Position numbers and translations under genes: made by a program. A stretch of DNA of 64,000 bases, from assembly GCA_040880285.1 (NCBI GenBank), contig JBBDIT010000070.1:7752-71751 (forward strand), read 5' to 3'. The first letter of the stretch is position 1. Each line of letters starts with the position of its first letter. This document shows, in pieces, positions 1 through 9,319 of the stretch. Below the pieces are notes generated by a model that saw only the letters and a program-made list of their open reading frames with translations, had not been told where the DNA came from and searched no databases. Source of the stretch: JANQJA01 sp040880285 (GTDB lineage: Bacteria > Pseudomonadota > Gammaproteobacteria > Pseudomonadales > Azotimanducaceae).

Positions 1-1390
1 CAGTCACGATAGGCTCGCCAAGCCCCCCGGCACCGATAAATGCCGCCAGGGTGGCAGTACCGATACTGATGATCGCAGCGGTCTTAATACCCGCCAACAT
101 GGTGGGCAACGCCATCGGGATCAGTACATAACGCAACTGTTGGCCCCGTGTCAGCCCGATAGCTTCTGCAATCCGTTTCAGCAGGGGATCAATACTGATC
201 AGGGCTGTAATCGTGTTCCGAAGGATCGGCAGGATTGAATACAGAAACAGTGCAACGATGGCTGGCACTGTCCCGATCCCGAATATCGGAATCATTAGTG
301 CCAACAGGGCAATTGAGGGGATGGTTTGGAGCAACCCGGCAAGATAGACCATCGCTCTGGATACAGACCGCGACCGATACACCAGCACGCCGACAGGCAC
401 TCCGATCAAAACGCCGAGTCCAAGGGCGATAATCGTCAGCTTTAGATGGGTCAATGTGTTGTTAGCGAGCTTGCGCCAGAACAGGTTGTCAATGACCTTG
501 GCCTCGCCCAACTCCTCTTGTGTAAGGAATTCCGCCGCCACCTCCGCAAAGGACTTGCGGTCAATGATGACGCGGCCATTGAGCTCGCGCATGCGATCTT
601 CATCAATTCTCCCTGCCAACTTGCGCAATACTCTTTTGGCGTCCGCTGGCAGATCACCACGTACCATCGGCAAACCGAAATATTCCGGGAAAAACGCCTT
701 GTCATCGTCCAGGATGACAAGAGAATAGCGATCAAGATCTCCGTCTGTAGAATAGGCATCCGTGACGTCGATCTTATCCTGTGCAATCGCCTGGTACGCG
801 AGCCCGTGTTCTATACGTGACGGCATTCGATTAAATCCATACACACGGGACATACCGAGCCAGCCATCCTCGCGTTCCATAAACTCGATACTGAACGCCA
901 TCTCAAGATCGTCCCGGCCGACCAGGTCCGATACGGTATGAATATCGAGTGCCTCGGCTCTCGATTCCTTCATTGCCATGGCATAGGTATTGTCGAACCC
1001 GAACGGCGGCAACACCTCAGCGGCATCCGGTTCCAGCAATCCATTCAACTTCTCAAGACTGGGTGCCGGATCGTCGATCTTCAGGATCACATGGCCCAGC
1101 GTGCCGGTGTATTCCGGATAGACATCGATTTCCCCGGAGGTGAGTGCGCCGAATGTAATCAGGGTACCGCCCATGCCATAGCGCCGCCGCACCGTATAAC
1201 CTTCGATTTCCAGCAGCTGGGACATGATCTCGGCCAGCACATAACTTTCATTGAAGTTCTTGCTGGCCACCGTTATTTGCCTTGCGTCCTTGCTCGCACT
1301 TGCACTTGCATTTGCACTTACATCTCCAAAAGCAGCAATTGCAAGACAAGTGAGAAACACCAACCGCCAAACCAGGCCAGACCGCATCAT
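1..1390 (-). CDS. Osmoprotectant-type ABC transporter, fused substrate-binding protein and permease (C-terminus cut by window edge)
   Basis: Reading from ATG at 1390 there are 463 residues with no stop before the window edge. A signal peptide (about residues 1-26) leads into a QAT-family substrate-binding domain (about 35-285; ITVASKNFNES near its start), followed by an inner-membrane permease domain starting near LANNTLTHLKLTI and still open at base 1. Such proteins bind and import quaternary amines such as glycine betaine or choline; the exact ligand cannot be read here. The ATG overlaps the stop of the ATPase gene (ATGA), so the two are translationally coupled. The binding domain precedes the permease, whereas the OpuFB/EgtUBC-type fusions I know place the permease first. 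A short hexanucleotide repeat (about 1291-1326) encodes an Ala/Ser-rich linker just after the signal peptide. Confidence 0.85.
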   Translation of the reverse strand, partial: MMRSGLVWRLVFLTCLAIAAFGDVSANASASASKDARQITVASKNFNESYVLAEIMSQLLEIEGYTVRRRYGMGGTLITFGALTSGEIDVYPEYTGTLGHVILKIDDPAPSLEKLNGLLEPDAAEVLPPFGFDNTYAMAMKESRAEALDIHTVSDLVGRDDLEMAFSIEFMEREDGWLGMSRVYGFNRMPSRIEHGLAYQAIAQDKIDVTDAYSTDGDLDRYSLVILDDDKAFFPEYFGLPMVRGDLPADAKRVLRKLAGRIDEDRMRELNGRVIIDRKSFAEVAAEFLTQEELGEAKVIDNLFWRKLANNTLTHLKLTIIALGLGVLIGVPVGVLVYRSRSVSRAMVYLAGLLQTIPSIALLALMIPIFGIGTVPAIVALFLYSILPILRNTITALISIDPLLKRIAEAIGLTRGQQLRYVLIPMALPTMLAGIKTAAIISIGTATLAAFIGAGGLGEPIVT

Positions 1391-2127
1391 AGTTCACCTG
1401 CGCCAGCAAATAACTGCGTCACATAGTCATCTTCCGGCGCGAGCCGAACCCCGTCGATATCGCCATGCTGTACCACTTCCCCTTCTTTGAGTATCACCAG
1501 GTACCGTGCGAGCTTGACCGCTTCTGCCATATCGTGAGTGACAAGAATGATTGACCTCGATTCTGCTTGTTGCAGGCGAATAAACTCCTGATGAATGGTT
1601 TCGCGGGTAATGGGATCGAGTGCCGAAAAAGGCTCATCCAGTAACATGAGGGCAGGATTCAACATCATGGCACGGCACAGGCTAACGCGTTGTTGTTGAC
1701 CACCCGACAGGCTGTGAGGATAGCGGTCGGTAAATTCCAGTGGTAACTCCAAGAGTGCCACCAGATATTCGTATCGTTCTGTGATCGCCGTCGGTGTCCA
1801 GCCTTCGAGTCTTGCCATCAGGGTGATGTTCTCTTCGACCGTCATGTGGGGGAACAGGCCCGCGCCCTGAACCGCATATCCCATTCTGCGGCGCAGGGCC
1901 GGTAGATCCGAGTAGTCGAGCGCCGCATCGTCCACCAGTACCGTGCCGGAATCCGGCAACACCAGGCCGTTGATAATCTGCAACAGGGTCGATTTGCCAC
2001 TTCCGCTTTCGCCCACCAGCGCCGTCGTCTGGTCTTGCGGCAGGGCCAATGAAATGCCTTTGATCACTGGCTCATCGTCGGTGTACGACTTGTAGACATT
2101 CCTGAACTCGACGCAGGCGCGACTCAA
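1387..2127 (-). CDS. ABC transporter ATPase of the OpuCA/ProV type
   Basis: 246 residues. Walker A GESGSGKST lies near residues 39-47, the signature LSGGQQQR and Walker B LMLLDEP follow, and the switch histidine is in LVTHD. It energises the fused binding-protein/permease encoded immediately downstream. ProV and OpuCA usually carry C-terminal CBS domains that sense ionic strength or cyclic di-AMP; this protein ends soon after the ATPase core, so that regulatory module is absent. The start ATG overlaps the stop of the exonuclease I gene by 4 bases. The family assignment rests on the fused partner; the specific substrate is unproven. Confidence 0.88.
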   Translation of the reverse strand: MSRACVEFRNVYKSYTDDEPVIKGISLALPQDQTTALVGESGSGKSTLLQIINGLVLPDSGTVLVDDAALDYSDLPALRRRMGYAVQGAGLFPHMTVEENITLMARLEGWTPTAITERYEYLVALLELPLEFTDRYPHSLSGGQQQRVSLCRAMMLNPALMLLDEPFSALDPITRETIHQEFIRLQQAESRSIILVTHDMAEAVKLARYLVILKEGEVVQHGDIDGVRLAPEDDYVTQLFAGAGEL

Positions 2128-3563
2128 GTTAACGATCCTTTTTTTGATTGCCTGACACTGGCCCAGATCCCTTCTATATACTGCCTGAGATCCCCAAGCA
2201 CGTCCGGATTTTCACCGGCATCGATGAGTTCATCAATCCGCGCGAGTGTTGTTTCAACGTCACCTCCTTGCCGCCACTGGTCGAAACGATATCGATCCCA
2301 AACCGCCTGCTCATCGGCGCTCAGGGATTCAGGGTGATTGCGGGCGCGATAGCGAAACAGCATTTCCTCGACACGTTCGTCATCGAATGCACCGGTTGCC
2401 TTTGCCAGCGCACCAGGGTCAAGTGCGCGCAACTCCAGCATCTGGGCACGGTCACGGTCAGAGAAAAACCCACCCTGGTACAGCATCAGGTCCGGGTCGT
2501 CGGTACGAGGAAACTCGGCCTGCGAGAAAGCTTCAGTAATCTTCTCGACCATGCCACTTGCACCCTTGAGCCTGGCCATGTTTTCCTCACAGCGGGCAAG
2601 ATCAATCCCGATTCTCGATGCCATCTCCGGCTCCAGTGTCGGTAAGGGCGCCACGGCGGGACAGCGATTGACGTGGATAGTCTTCAAATGAATCCGTTCA
2701 ACGCCCGCTTTAAGGTCGCGCTGCGCCGTGAATATCCGTCCATGTAGCTTCGATGGACCCATGTTAATCAGGTCTTGCGGGTCATAGGAAAGGTCATAAC
2801 AGATGACGCCGTTGGTATTGGTGGGATGACTGCACAGGGGCAGGACCACCGCAAGGCAACTGTTTTTGGCAGGGTACATGGAAGACACATGTACTACCGC
2901 GGCTTTCCCCAGTGGATACAGCTGCGCGATCACCTCTTTTTTTTGCCTCAGGTTATAAAGATACTGGAACAATCTGGGCTGGGCTTGCTTCAATGCGCGG
3001 GTGATGTCGATCGTTGCCAGCACATCCGAGACCGCATCGTGGGCTGATTCATGGCGGATGCCATTGGCGCGGCTGAGTTCCTCAAGCTTGAAGGTCGGCA
3101 CACCCTCCTCATTCTTCGGCCACTCGAAACCCTCTGGCCGCAGCGCATGTGCCATCCGAAAGAAATCAATAACGTCCCAGCGTGAGTTGCCGGACTGCCA
3201 CTCACGGGCATAGGGGTCGAGAAAATTCCGATACAAAAGATGGCGAGTAAACTCATCGTCAAACCGGACGCTGTTAAAGCCGGTGACACAGGTACCCGGT
3301 TGTGAAAATTCGGCAAGGATCCGTTCAATGAACCGGGTTTCGGGTTCGCCCTGTTCGGCCAGTTCCGTCATTTTAAGACCCGTTACCAGCATTGCTTCTG
3401 GTGCCGGAATCACATCATCGCCGGGATAACAGAACAGATTGAGCGGCTCGTCAATGACATTGAGTTCCAGATCAGTGCGTACACCTGCAAACTGGATCAC
3501 GCGATCCCGCGCCGGATCGATCCCGGTTGTCTCGAAGTCATACCAGTAGATTGTCTTGGCCAT
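2124..3563 (-). CDS. sbcB: Exodeoxyribonuclease I
   Basis: 479 residues, the usual ExoI length. The N-terminal DEDD exonuclease domain begins YWYDFETTGIDP, giving the first metal-binding Asp and Glu; HESAHDAVSDVLAT supplies the later His/Asp positions. An SH3-like and a C-terminal helical domain follow. ExoI degrades single-stranded DNA 3' to 5', acts with SSB in mismatch repair, and removes recombinogenic ends. It is the first gene of a run of three with 4-base ATGA overlaps, so it is probably co-translated with the downstream ABC transporter, an odd partnership. It diverges from the symporter gene across about 87 bases. Confidence 0.95.
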   Translation of the reverse strand: MAKTIYWYDFETTGIDPARDRVIQFAGVRTDLELNVIDEPLNLFCYPGDDVIPAPEAMLVTGLKMTELAEQGEPETRFIERILAEFSQPGTCVTGFNSVRFDDEFTRHLLYRNFLDPYAREWQSGNSRWDVIDFFRMAHALRPEGFEWPKNEEGVPTFKLEELSRANGIRHESAHDAVSDVLATIDITRALKQAQPRLFQYLYNLRQKKEVIAQLYPLGKAAVVHVSSMYPAKNSCLAVVLPLCSHPTNTNGVICYDLSYDPQDLINMGPSKLHGRIFTAQRDLKAGVERIHLKTIHVNRCPAVAPLPTLEPEMASRIGIDLARCEENMARLKGASGMVEKITEAFSQAEFPRTDDPDLMLYQGGFFSDRDRAQMLELRALDPGALAKATGAFDDERVEEMLFRYRARNHPESLSADEQAVWDRYRFDQWRQGGDVETTLARIDELIDAGENPDVLGDLRQYIEGIWASVRQSKKGSLT

Positions 3564-3632
3564 TACCGTGGATCATCACACACGCTCGAAGCTGACTCAA
3601 TCCGGCACCGATTCAACGAGTTTGTTCCTGTG

Positions 3633-3638
3633 TATAAT
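3633..3638 (+). promoter_or_regulatory. Possible -10 box upstream of the symporter gene
   Basis: A perfect TATAAT lies 13 bases before ATG 3651. I see no convincing -35 element at 16-18 bases, so this is only a candidate; if real, the transcript would have a very short leader. Confidence 0.25.
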
Positions 3639-3650
3639 GCGGTCCGTCGT

Positions 3651-5027
3651 ATGAATAATAAAAACACATTTTTTGTCCTGCTGGGACTCGCAATCGCTAC
3701 CGTCACGTTCTTCACCCTCGATTTCCTGGGTTGGGACCGACAAGCATGCTGGACCGCAGCGATTACCGCACTCTGTGCCGCCTGGTGGATTACCGAGCCC
3801 ATCCCGATTCCAGCGACCTCACTGATCCCGCTGGCGATGTTACCGACCATCGGCGTACTGACGCCGGCGCAGGTCGGCGCATCCTACGGTAGCCCGCTGG
3901 TTCTCCTGCTGATGGGTGGCTTTATCCTCTCGACGGCAATGGAAGACAGCGGCGCCCATCGCCGGGTCGCCCTGACCATGGTCAACCTGTTCGGTGGTCA
4001 CAGTTCACGCCGACTGGTATTCGGCTTCATGTCCGCCGCGGCCCTACTAAGCATGTGGATTTCCAATACCGCGACCACATTGATGCTGCTGCCAGTTGCA
4101 CTGGCCGTGATCGAGCGATCCGACGATCCAAATTTACCGACACCCCTGTTACTCGGTATCGCCTATGCTGCCAGTGTTGGCGGCATCGGCACGCCCATCG
4201 GTACACCACCCAACCTCGTGTTCCGTGAAATTTATCGCCAGACCACAGGAACGGAAATCGAATTTTTAACCTGGATGCTGTGGGGCATCCCGGTGGTTAT
4301 CCTTATGGTGCCTATTATCGCCTTGTGGCTCACGCGTCACCTGTCCCACTCCGGCGAGGTTGATATGCCACGAGTGGGTACATGGCAAACCTATGAAAAG
4401 CGCGTGTTTATTGTATTTGCCATCACCGCCACTGCCTGGGTGACGCGGGGCCAGCCATTCGGTGGCTGGAGTACCTGGTTTAACGTGCCGGGAGTCAACG
4501 ACGCCAGTGTTGCGCTCCTGGCGGTCGTGACCATGTTTCTTATACCGAACGGCAAGGGTGGCAAATTACTGGACTGGGAATCCGCGGCCCGAATTCCCTG
4601 GGGCATGTTAATTTTGTTCGGTGGTGGTATTGCCATCGCCCGTGGATTTGTTGAATCCGGTTTGTCGGGCGCTCTCGGCGACACACTCTCGGGTATTGCC
4701 AGCTGGCACATTGTGCTGATGGTCGCAGTCATCTGCCTGACCATCACGTTCTTGACGGAAATGACCAGCAATACCGCCACCACCACGCTGATGATGCCGA
4801 TCCTGGCAGCTGCGGCTATCGCGGCTGACATTGAACCTGCGCTGTTGATGGTGCCGGCGGCAATGAGCGCAAGTTGTGCCTTTATGTTACCGGTGGCGAC
4901 CGCTCCCAATACCATTATGTTCAGTACCGGACGATTCACCACACGCCTGATGGCGCGCGAGGGCTTTGTCTTGAACCTCATGGGCGCGGTGGTCATTACC
5001 GGCGTGTGCGTCTCCTTGCTCGGTTAA
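3651..5027 (+). CDS. SLC13/DASS family sodium:anion symporter
   Basis: 458 residues from ATG 3651 (a GTG at 3630 in frame would add seven). The protein is almost entirely hydrophobic with about eleven membrane segments. It carries the two family signatures: SNTAT in the first half (WISNTATTLMLLP) and again in the second (EMTSNTATTTLMMP), the sodium and carboxylate-binding motifs of dicarboxylate symporters. The substrate is probably a di- or tricarboxylate or sulfate; the sequence does not decide between them. The stop overlaps the convergent aminopeptidase gene by 4 bases. A TATAAT at 3633-3638 covers the GTG, favouring the ATG start if that box is used. Confidence 0.88.
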   Translation: MNNKNTFFVLLGLAIATVTFFTLDFLGWDRQACWTAAITALCAAWWITEPIPIPATSLIPLAMLPTIGVLTPAQVGASYGSPLVLLLMGGFILSTAMEDSGAHRRVALTMVNLFGGHSSRRLVFGFMSAAALLSMWISNTATTLMLLPVALAVIERSDDPNLPTPLLLGIAYAASVGGIGTPIGTPPNLVFREIYRQTTGTEIEFLTWMLWGIPVVILMVPIIALWLTRHLSHSGEVDMPRVGTWQTYEKRVFIVFAITATAWVTRGQPFGGWSTWFNVPGVNDASVALLAVVTMFLIPNGKGGKLLDWESAARIPWGMLILFGGGIAIARGFVESGLSGALGDTLSGIASWHIVLMVAVICLTITFLTEMTSNTATTTLMMPILAAAAIAADIEPALLMVPAAMSASCAFMLPVATAPNTIMFSTGRFTTRLMAREGFVLNLMGAVVITGVCVSLLG

Positions 5028-6088
5028 CGCATCAGCTGGTCCAGTCTTCGGTCGCGTGCCGCTTGATCCAGTTCTGCCAACTGTCTGACCGCGTCGATAA
5101 ACGCCGGGATATCACCATTTTCTTCCGCCAGCAGCTGCTCAAAGGCAGGGACCCAGTCATTGTAGGCGCCGATTGCGCCGAGCCGTGCATTGTTAAGGCT
5201 CGCCGCATTCAAAACCACCGCATCCCCGTCGCCCCAATCGGAATGCAATTCCCGGTAGCGGCTATTGAGGTGCGCAAATTCGCTTTGTTTCGCCAGACGT
5301 TTGGCATCGTCGCTCATCGGTTGCGAATAGATCCGCTCGAGCGCGGTCCGGGTCTCGGAAAAGAGCATAACAATAGCCTCATCCCGCCGTCGCCGGGCGA
5401 GATAACTTTCATATTGACCGGGCTCGTCTTGTAACTGAAGAAAGCCCTGCAATGCTGCCCGTTCAACCGCCGTCGCGAAGCTTTCATTGAATCGGGTATC
5501 GCCTGGTACATACACCGCCTTGTGGGCAATTTCATGGAACAACAGCGCCGCCAACTCGACGTCAGACCGGTTCAGGAAGGTGTTCAACACAGGGTCAGCA
5601 AACCAGCCAAGCGTGGAATAGGCGGCAACCCCACCGACAAAAACGTCCAGACCATCTTCTGCCAACGACCGGGCAAATTTCTTCGCCCTGTCTTCATTGA
5701 AGTAGCCCCGGTAACCCACGCACCCGGCGACAGGGTAACAAAAGGTTTTAAGTTCCAGCGAAAACTCTGGTGCCGCAAACACATTCCACACCACATAGGC
5801 TCGCCCTGTATCCACATAATCGGTATAGGCCGGATCTACCGGCAGGCGCAACACGTCACTGGCATAGTCACGAACTGACAGGGTGTAAGCCAGTTGGCGG
5901 CGCACTTGCGGGTCTATGGTGGGATCAGCGAGCACTTCCTGTACTGGCCGCTTGTTGGTGACAAGTGACATATGGCCCGCCACCGCCTGGGCATAGAAAC
6001 TGACGGTTTCACAGCCACCCAACACCAATACCGCTACGGTGAGACCCGCAAGCCGGCGGAAACCGGATAGTCGCCCTATGACCCTCAT
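5024..6088 (-). CDS. Predicted lipoprotein aminopeptidase (COG4324-type zinc metallopeptidase)
   Basis: 354 residues from ATG 6088, chosen because GGAG lies 8 bases upstream and a lipoprotein signal follows directly (hydrophobic run ending LVLGGC). The zinc signature HEIAH occurs in LAALLFHEIAHKAVY, with a second acidic motif NESFATAVE downstream, as in the uncharacterised predicted-aminopeptidase family. The mature protein would be lipid-anchored at the cell envelope. It diverges from the GspA/ExeA-like gene with only 15 bases between the start codons and converges with the symporter gene. The substrate is unknown. Confidence 0.8.
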   Translation of the reverse strand: MRVIGRLSGFRRLAGLTVAVLVLGGCETVSFYAQAVAGHMSLVTNKRPVQEVLADPTIDPQVRRQLAYTLSVRDYASDVLRLPVDPAYTDYVDTGRAYVVWNVFAAPEFSLELKTFCYPVAGCVGYRGYFNEDRAKKFARSLAEDGLDVFVGGVAAYSTLGWFADPVLNTFLNRSDVELAALLFHEIAHKAVYVPGDTRFNESFATAVERAALQGFLQLQDEPGQYESYLARRRRDEAIVMLFSETRTALERIYSQPMSDDAKRLAKQSEFAHLNSRYRELHSDWGDGDAVVLNAASLNNARLGAIGAYNDWVPAFEQLLAEENGDIPAFIDAVRQLAELDQAARDRRLDQLMR

Positions 6089-6103
6089 GCTATTCTCCGC
6101 CTC

Positions 6104-7816
6104 ATGTATACCGACTATTTCGGACTCAAGGACGCGCCCTTTTCCATTGCGCCCAACCCGCAGTTCCTCTATATGAGTGAGCGCCACCGGGAGGCGCTTG
6201 CTCACCTTCTTTATGGTATCAAGAGCGACGGGGGATTCATCCTTTTAACCGGTGAAGTCGGGACAGGCAAAACGACAATTTGCCGATGTCTGCTGGACCA
6301 GATCCCGGCCGACGTTGATATCGCATTTATCCTGAATCCCAAACTGACCGCTGTTGAACTGCTTGCCACGATTTGTGATGACTTGAAGGTGGACTATCCG
6401 GATAACCCTTCAATCAAGGTCCTCGTAGACCGTCTCAACCAATATCTCCTGACGTCATACCGTCAAGGCAGGCGTACTGTACTCATTATTGATGAGGCTC
6501 AAAACCTTTCCACTGCCGTGCTGGAACAGCTGCGGCTCCTGACCAATCTTGAAACCAATGAACGTAAATTATTACAAATCATTTTGCTGGGACAGCCAGA
6601 GTTGCTTGAAGTGCTGTCGCAACGGGAACTGCGTCAGTTATCGCAACGCGTCACGGCACGATTTCATCTGGATGCCTTGAACCGCGAGGAAGTCCAAAAT
6701 TACATCACCCATCGACTCGAAGTGGCTGGCTCCCATCGTGTCATCTTCCCGACAAGTGTCATGAGGCGCGTATTTCAGCTTAGTGGGGGCATACCCAGGG
6801 TCATTAACCTGATTTGCGACCGTGCCCTGCTCGGCGCCTATGCGCAACACCGGGACAAGGTGAACAGGAGAATCATTGATCATGCGGCACGTGAGGTGCT
6901 GGGCAAGACGCCTGCAACTACTTACGGCAGCGCTGCCAAAGTCGCAGGCGTGGGGCTGGTTTTGTTGGCGGCGACGGCGTTAACTTACTGGCAGGCTGAT
7001 AGAATTGGGCCGTTGGTGGCGAGTGTAACTGGCGGGATCAATCAGGCTGAAACAGCAGCTGAGCAGCTAGCCGCCAGCGTGTCGGCGCAACCGGGCCAGG
7101 TCGCAGTTGAAAACCTCGCAACCAGGCAGAAGTCGGAAGGCGTGGCAAATGATCCGGTCCTGACCACGGTCATTACCCCGGACCAACGGCCTGCCACCGA
7201 TTCGCTTTTACGTCTTGAAGGCGACACCGCCAGCGACCAGGCACTCGGTCACTTGTTCGATCTATGGGGCATTCCATTGCAGCGATCGAATGTTTCCCCA
7301 TGCCAGCAGGCGCCCACCCACGGGGTCGAGTGCCTGACCCTGCTCGGCAGCCTGCGGGACATTCGTCACATTGATCGGCCGGCGGTGGTGAAGCTCACAA
7401 TTGCCAGTATCGAGCATTACTTTGTGATTACCGGATTTGATGGTGACATTGTCGAACTGACCTCCGGTGAAGGAACGTTTCGCCTGTTGCCTCGCGATTT
7501 GTTGCGGAGCTGGGACGGAAATTTCGCCGTCCTCTGGCGCCCGCCACCGGGACCTAAAATGTTAACCCGTGGCGATCGTGGTGCCGGTGTCGACTGGCTG
7601 CGCAGCCAGCTATACAAAGTAGACGGCGGCGGTAGCGCGAGTGCCGGCGCACCATTTGATGACGACCTGGAACAACGTTTACGGCAGTTCCAGATATCGA
7701 TGGGCCTGATACCTGATGGCATTGCCGGTACCAACACCTTTTTGCATTTACTCAATACCACCAGCGGTGACTTGCCAAGGCTGACGAAGACGGCTTCCGA
7801 TATGAGGGATCGCTGA
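6104..7816 (+). CDS. gspA: GspA/ExeA-like ATPase with C-terminal peptidoglycan-binding domain
   Basis: 570 residues. The N-terminal MYTDYFGLKDAPFSIAPNP is the typical ExeA opening. An AAA+ ATPase follows with Walker A GEVGTGKTT (near residue 50) and Walker B VLIIDEAQNL. A single membrane segment (VGVGLVLLAATALTYW region, about residue 285) separates the cytoplasmic ATPase from a periplasmic part with a C39-like fold and a peptidoglycan_binding_1 repeat near the C-terminus (LTRGDRGAGVDWL, then LIPDGIAGTNT). In Aeromonas, ExeA with ExeB remodels peptidoglycan so the type II secretin can assemble. The next gene is the matching GspB; no other secretion genes are in the window. Confidence 0.88.
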   Translation: MYTDYFGLKDAPFSIAPNPQFLYMSERHREALAHLLYGIKSDGGFILLTGEVGTGKTTICRCLLDQIPADVDIAFILNPKLTAVELLATICDDLKVDYPDNPSIKVLVDRLNQYLLTSYRQGRRTVLIIDEAQNLSTAVLEQLRLLTNLETNERKLLQIILLGQPELLEVLSQRELRQLSQRVTARFHLDALNREEVQNYITHRLEVAGSHRVIFPTSVMRRVFQLSGGIPRVINLICDRALLGAYAQHRDKVNRRIIDHAAREVLGKTPATTYGSAAKVAGVGLVLLAATALTYWQADRIGPLVASVTGGINQAETAAEQLAASVSAQPGQVAVENLATRQKSEGVANDPVLTTVITPDQRPATDSLLRLEGDTASDQALGHLFDLWGIPLQRSNVSPCQQAPTHGVECLTLLGSLRDIRHIDRPAVVKLTIASIEHYFVITGFDGDIVELTSGEGTFRLLPRDLLRSWDGNFAVLWRPPPGPKMLTRGDRGAGVDWLRSQLYKVDGGGSASAGAPFDDDLEQRLRQFQISMGLIPDGIAGTNTFLHLLNTTSGDLPRLTKTASDMRDR

Positions 7817-8481
7817 TGTCCTATATCCTCGATGCGTTAAACAAGTCTGAGCAGGATCGCAAAAACGAAGGCTCACCACGAATCGATACGGTCCATCGAC
7901 GCCTCGACACCAGTCCAGGATCAACGCGAAGCTGGTTGATTCCACTTACGGTGATCGCCGTATTGAACGCGGGTTTCATTGCGTTTTGGATGATGCGCGA
8001 CACGGCATCACCACCGGTCAAGTCGATCCTCACTGTAGCCGACCAGCCCGGGCAGCAGCTTTCCACCACCGGCACTGGGCCAGCATCCGCGGCGATTCAG
8101 ACGGTCAAGGGCCGAACTCCGCCGCTGCTGGATACGGGCGCAATCGACGCTGACGAAGCGCTGTTAATCACTCCGAAAGATTTCTACAGTCAGCGCGGCA
8201 CAAGGCCAGTAACGGAACCGGCGTTGGCGTTAGCGGTCCCGCGAATCAGCGAATTGCCAACCAGCATCCAGCGGCAAATTCCGGATCTCGCATTTTCCAG
8301 CCACATATTTGCCGACGAGGCTTCTTTTCGAATGGTCAATATTAACGGCAGGTTACTGCGTGAAGGCGATAGGTTGGACGACCAGACTCGTCTGGTCGAA
8401 ATCACCGAGCAAGGCGTCATCTTCACCCACCAGCAATATACCTTCGAAGTCAGCGTGCTTCGGGACTGGTCGTTTAACTAG
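7816..8481 (+). CDS. gspB: GspB-like general secretion pathway protein
   Basis: 221 residues. It starts MSYILDALNKSEQDR, the conserved cytoplasmic N-terminus of GspB/ExeB, followed by one membrane helix (about residues 40-55), a proline/serine-rich linker and a C-terminal T2SSB domain (about 150-221; RMVNINGRLLREGD, then GVIFTHQQYTFEVSV). The ATG shares one base with the gspA stop (TGATG), so the two are coupled. GspB is the periplasmic partner of GspA. The final Cys-free C-terminus looks complete. Confidence 0.87.
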   Translation: MSYILDALNKSEQDRKNEGSPRIDTVHRRLDTSPGSTRSWLIPLTVIAVLNAGFIAFWMMRDTASPPVKSILTVADQPGQQLSTTGTGPASAAIQTVKGRTPPLLDTGAIDADEALLITPKDFYSQRGTRPVTEPALALAVPRISELPTSIQRQIPDLAFSSHIFADEASFRMVNINGRLLREGDRLDDQTRLVEITEQGVIFTHQQYTFEVSVLRDWSFN

Positions 8482-8509
8482 TCCTACAGGCGATTGGATT
8501 ACACCTGGC

Positions 8510-9262
8510 TCAGGGTGTGGTGGCCCCGGTGTTGACCAGCATTTTGAGCTCTCTCAAGTCAGTATTCACTTGCTGGCGATAGCGGTCAAATGTGGCTATG
8601 TCCTCATTGACGCGTTCCATCTGCTGCTGCAGGGCCGCAAGATCCCGTCGATTTTTTTCAAGCACGGTAGCCTGGTCCTGGATTTCACCCCGAACCAGCG
8701 ACACCTGTGTCACCATTTCCTGATTGTCCGACAATAGCCTCTCACGTACGTCGTTCATCTCTCTGGAAAATCGTTCGAAATTGGCAGTGACACTGGCCAT
8801 TGACGTCGAGAGTTTCCTGATATCGTTATCAATTTTTGTCGTCAGATCCTTGATCGCATTCGTATTCTTTGCGATATCCGGCCGGTTGGTGCGGTAAGAA
8901 ACGCCCCAGAGTTTGTCGATCTCCGAGACATTAGTCTGGATCTGGGACTCCATCGACTGGAAGCGTTGCGATGAAGTGCTCCCGGCGGACGACAGACGAT
9001 TCTCGAGCTCACGGATATTTTGCTGGCTCTTTGCCAATAACTGGTTCGACAGGTCGAGTTTGCGTTGGACCTCAAACAAGGCAAATCCGCCAACTCCCAT
9101 CATAATGGCCATGACCACGATGACAAACACCAGCACGCCATTGAAGTTACTCTGCCGCGGCGCCTCGGATCGACGATTGGTACGAAATGAAGCCACCTCA
9201 TCCTGGGCGGGCTTGATGGCCGGAATCATGTCCATGTCTTTCGATTTGGATTTATCACTCAT
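8510..9262 (-). CDS. Hypothetical inner-membrane protein with a long periplasmic coiled coil
   Basis: 250 residues. A charged 40-residue N-terminus precedes one membrane helix (VLVFVIVVMAIMMGVGGFAL). Almost everything after it is predicted coiled coil: repeated Q, E, N, R heptads from FEVQRKLDLSNQ to the C-terminus. The topology is type II, with the coil outside the inner membrane. No catalytic motif is visible and I do not recognise the family. It is convergent with gspB, with 28 bases between the stops, so it belongs to a separate transcript. A structural or scaffold role is only a guess from the shape. Confidence 0.65.
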   Translation of the reverse strand: MSDKSKSKDMDMIPAIKPAQDEVASFRTNRRSEAPRQSNFNGVLVFVIVVMAIMMGVGGFALFEVQRKLDLSNQLLAKSQQNIRELENRLSSAGSTSSQRFQSMESQIQTNVSEIDKLWGVSYRTNRPDIAKNTNAIKDLTTKIDNDIRKLSTSMASVTANFERFSREMNDVRERLLSDNQEMVTQVSLVRGEIQDQATVLEKNRRDLAALQQQMERVNEDIATFDRYRQQVNTDLRELKMLVNTGATTP

Positions 9263-9319
9263 TTGATGCGCCAGTCACATTCACATCCTGTGAACTTATC
9301 TTAAAAAATCCTGCAACAA

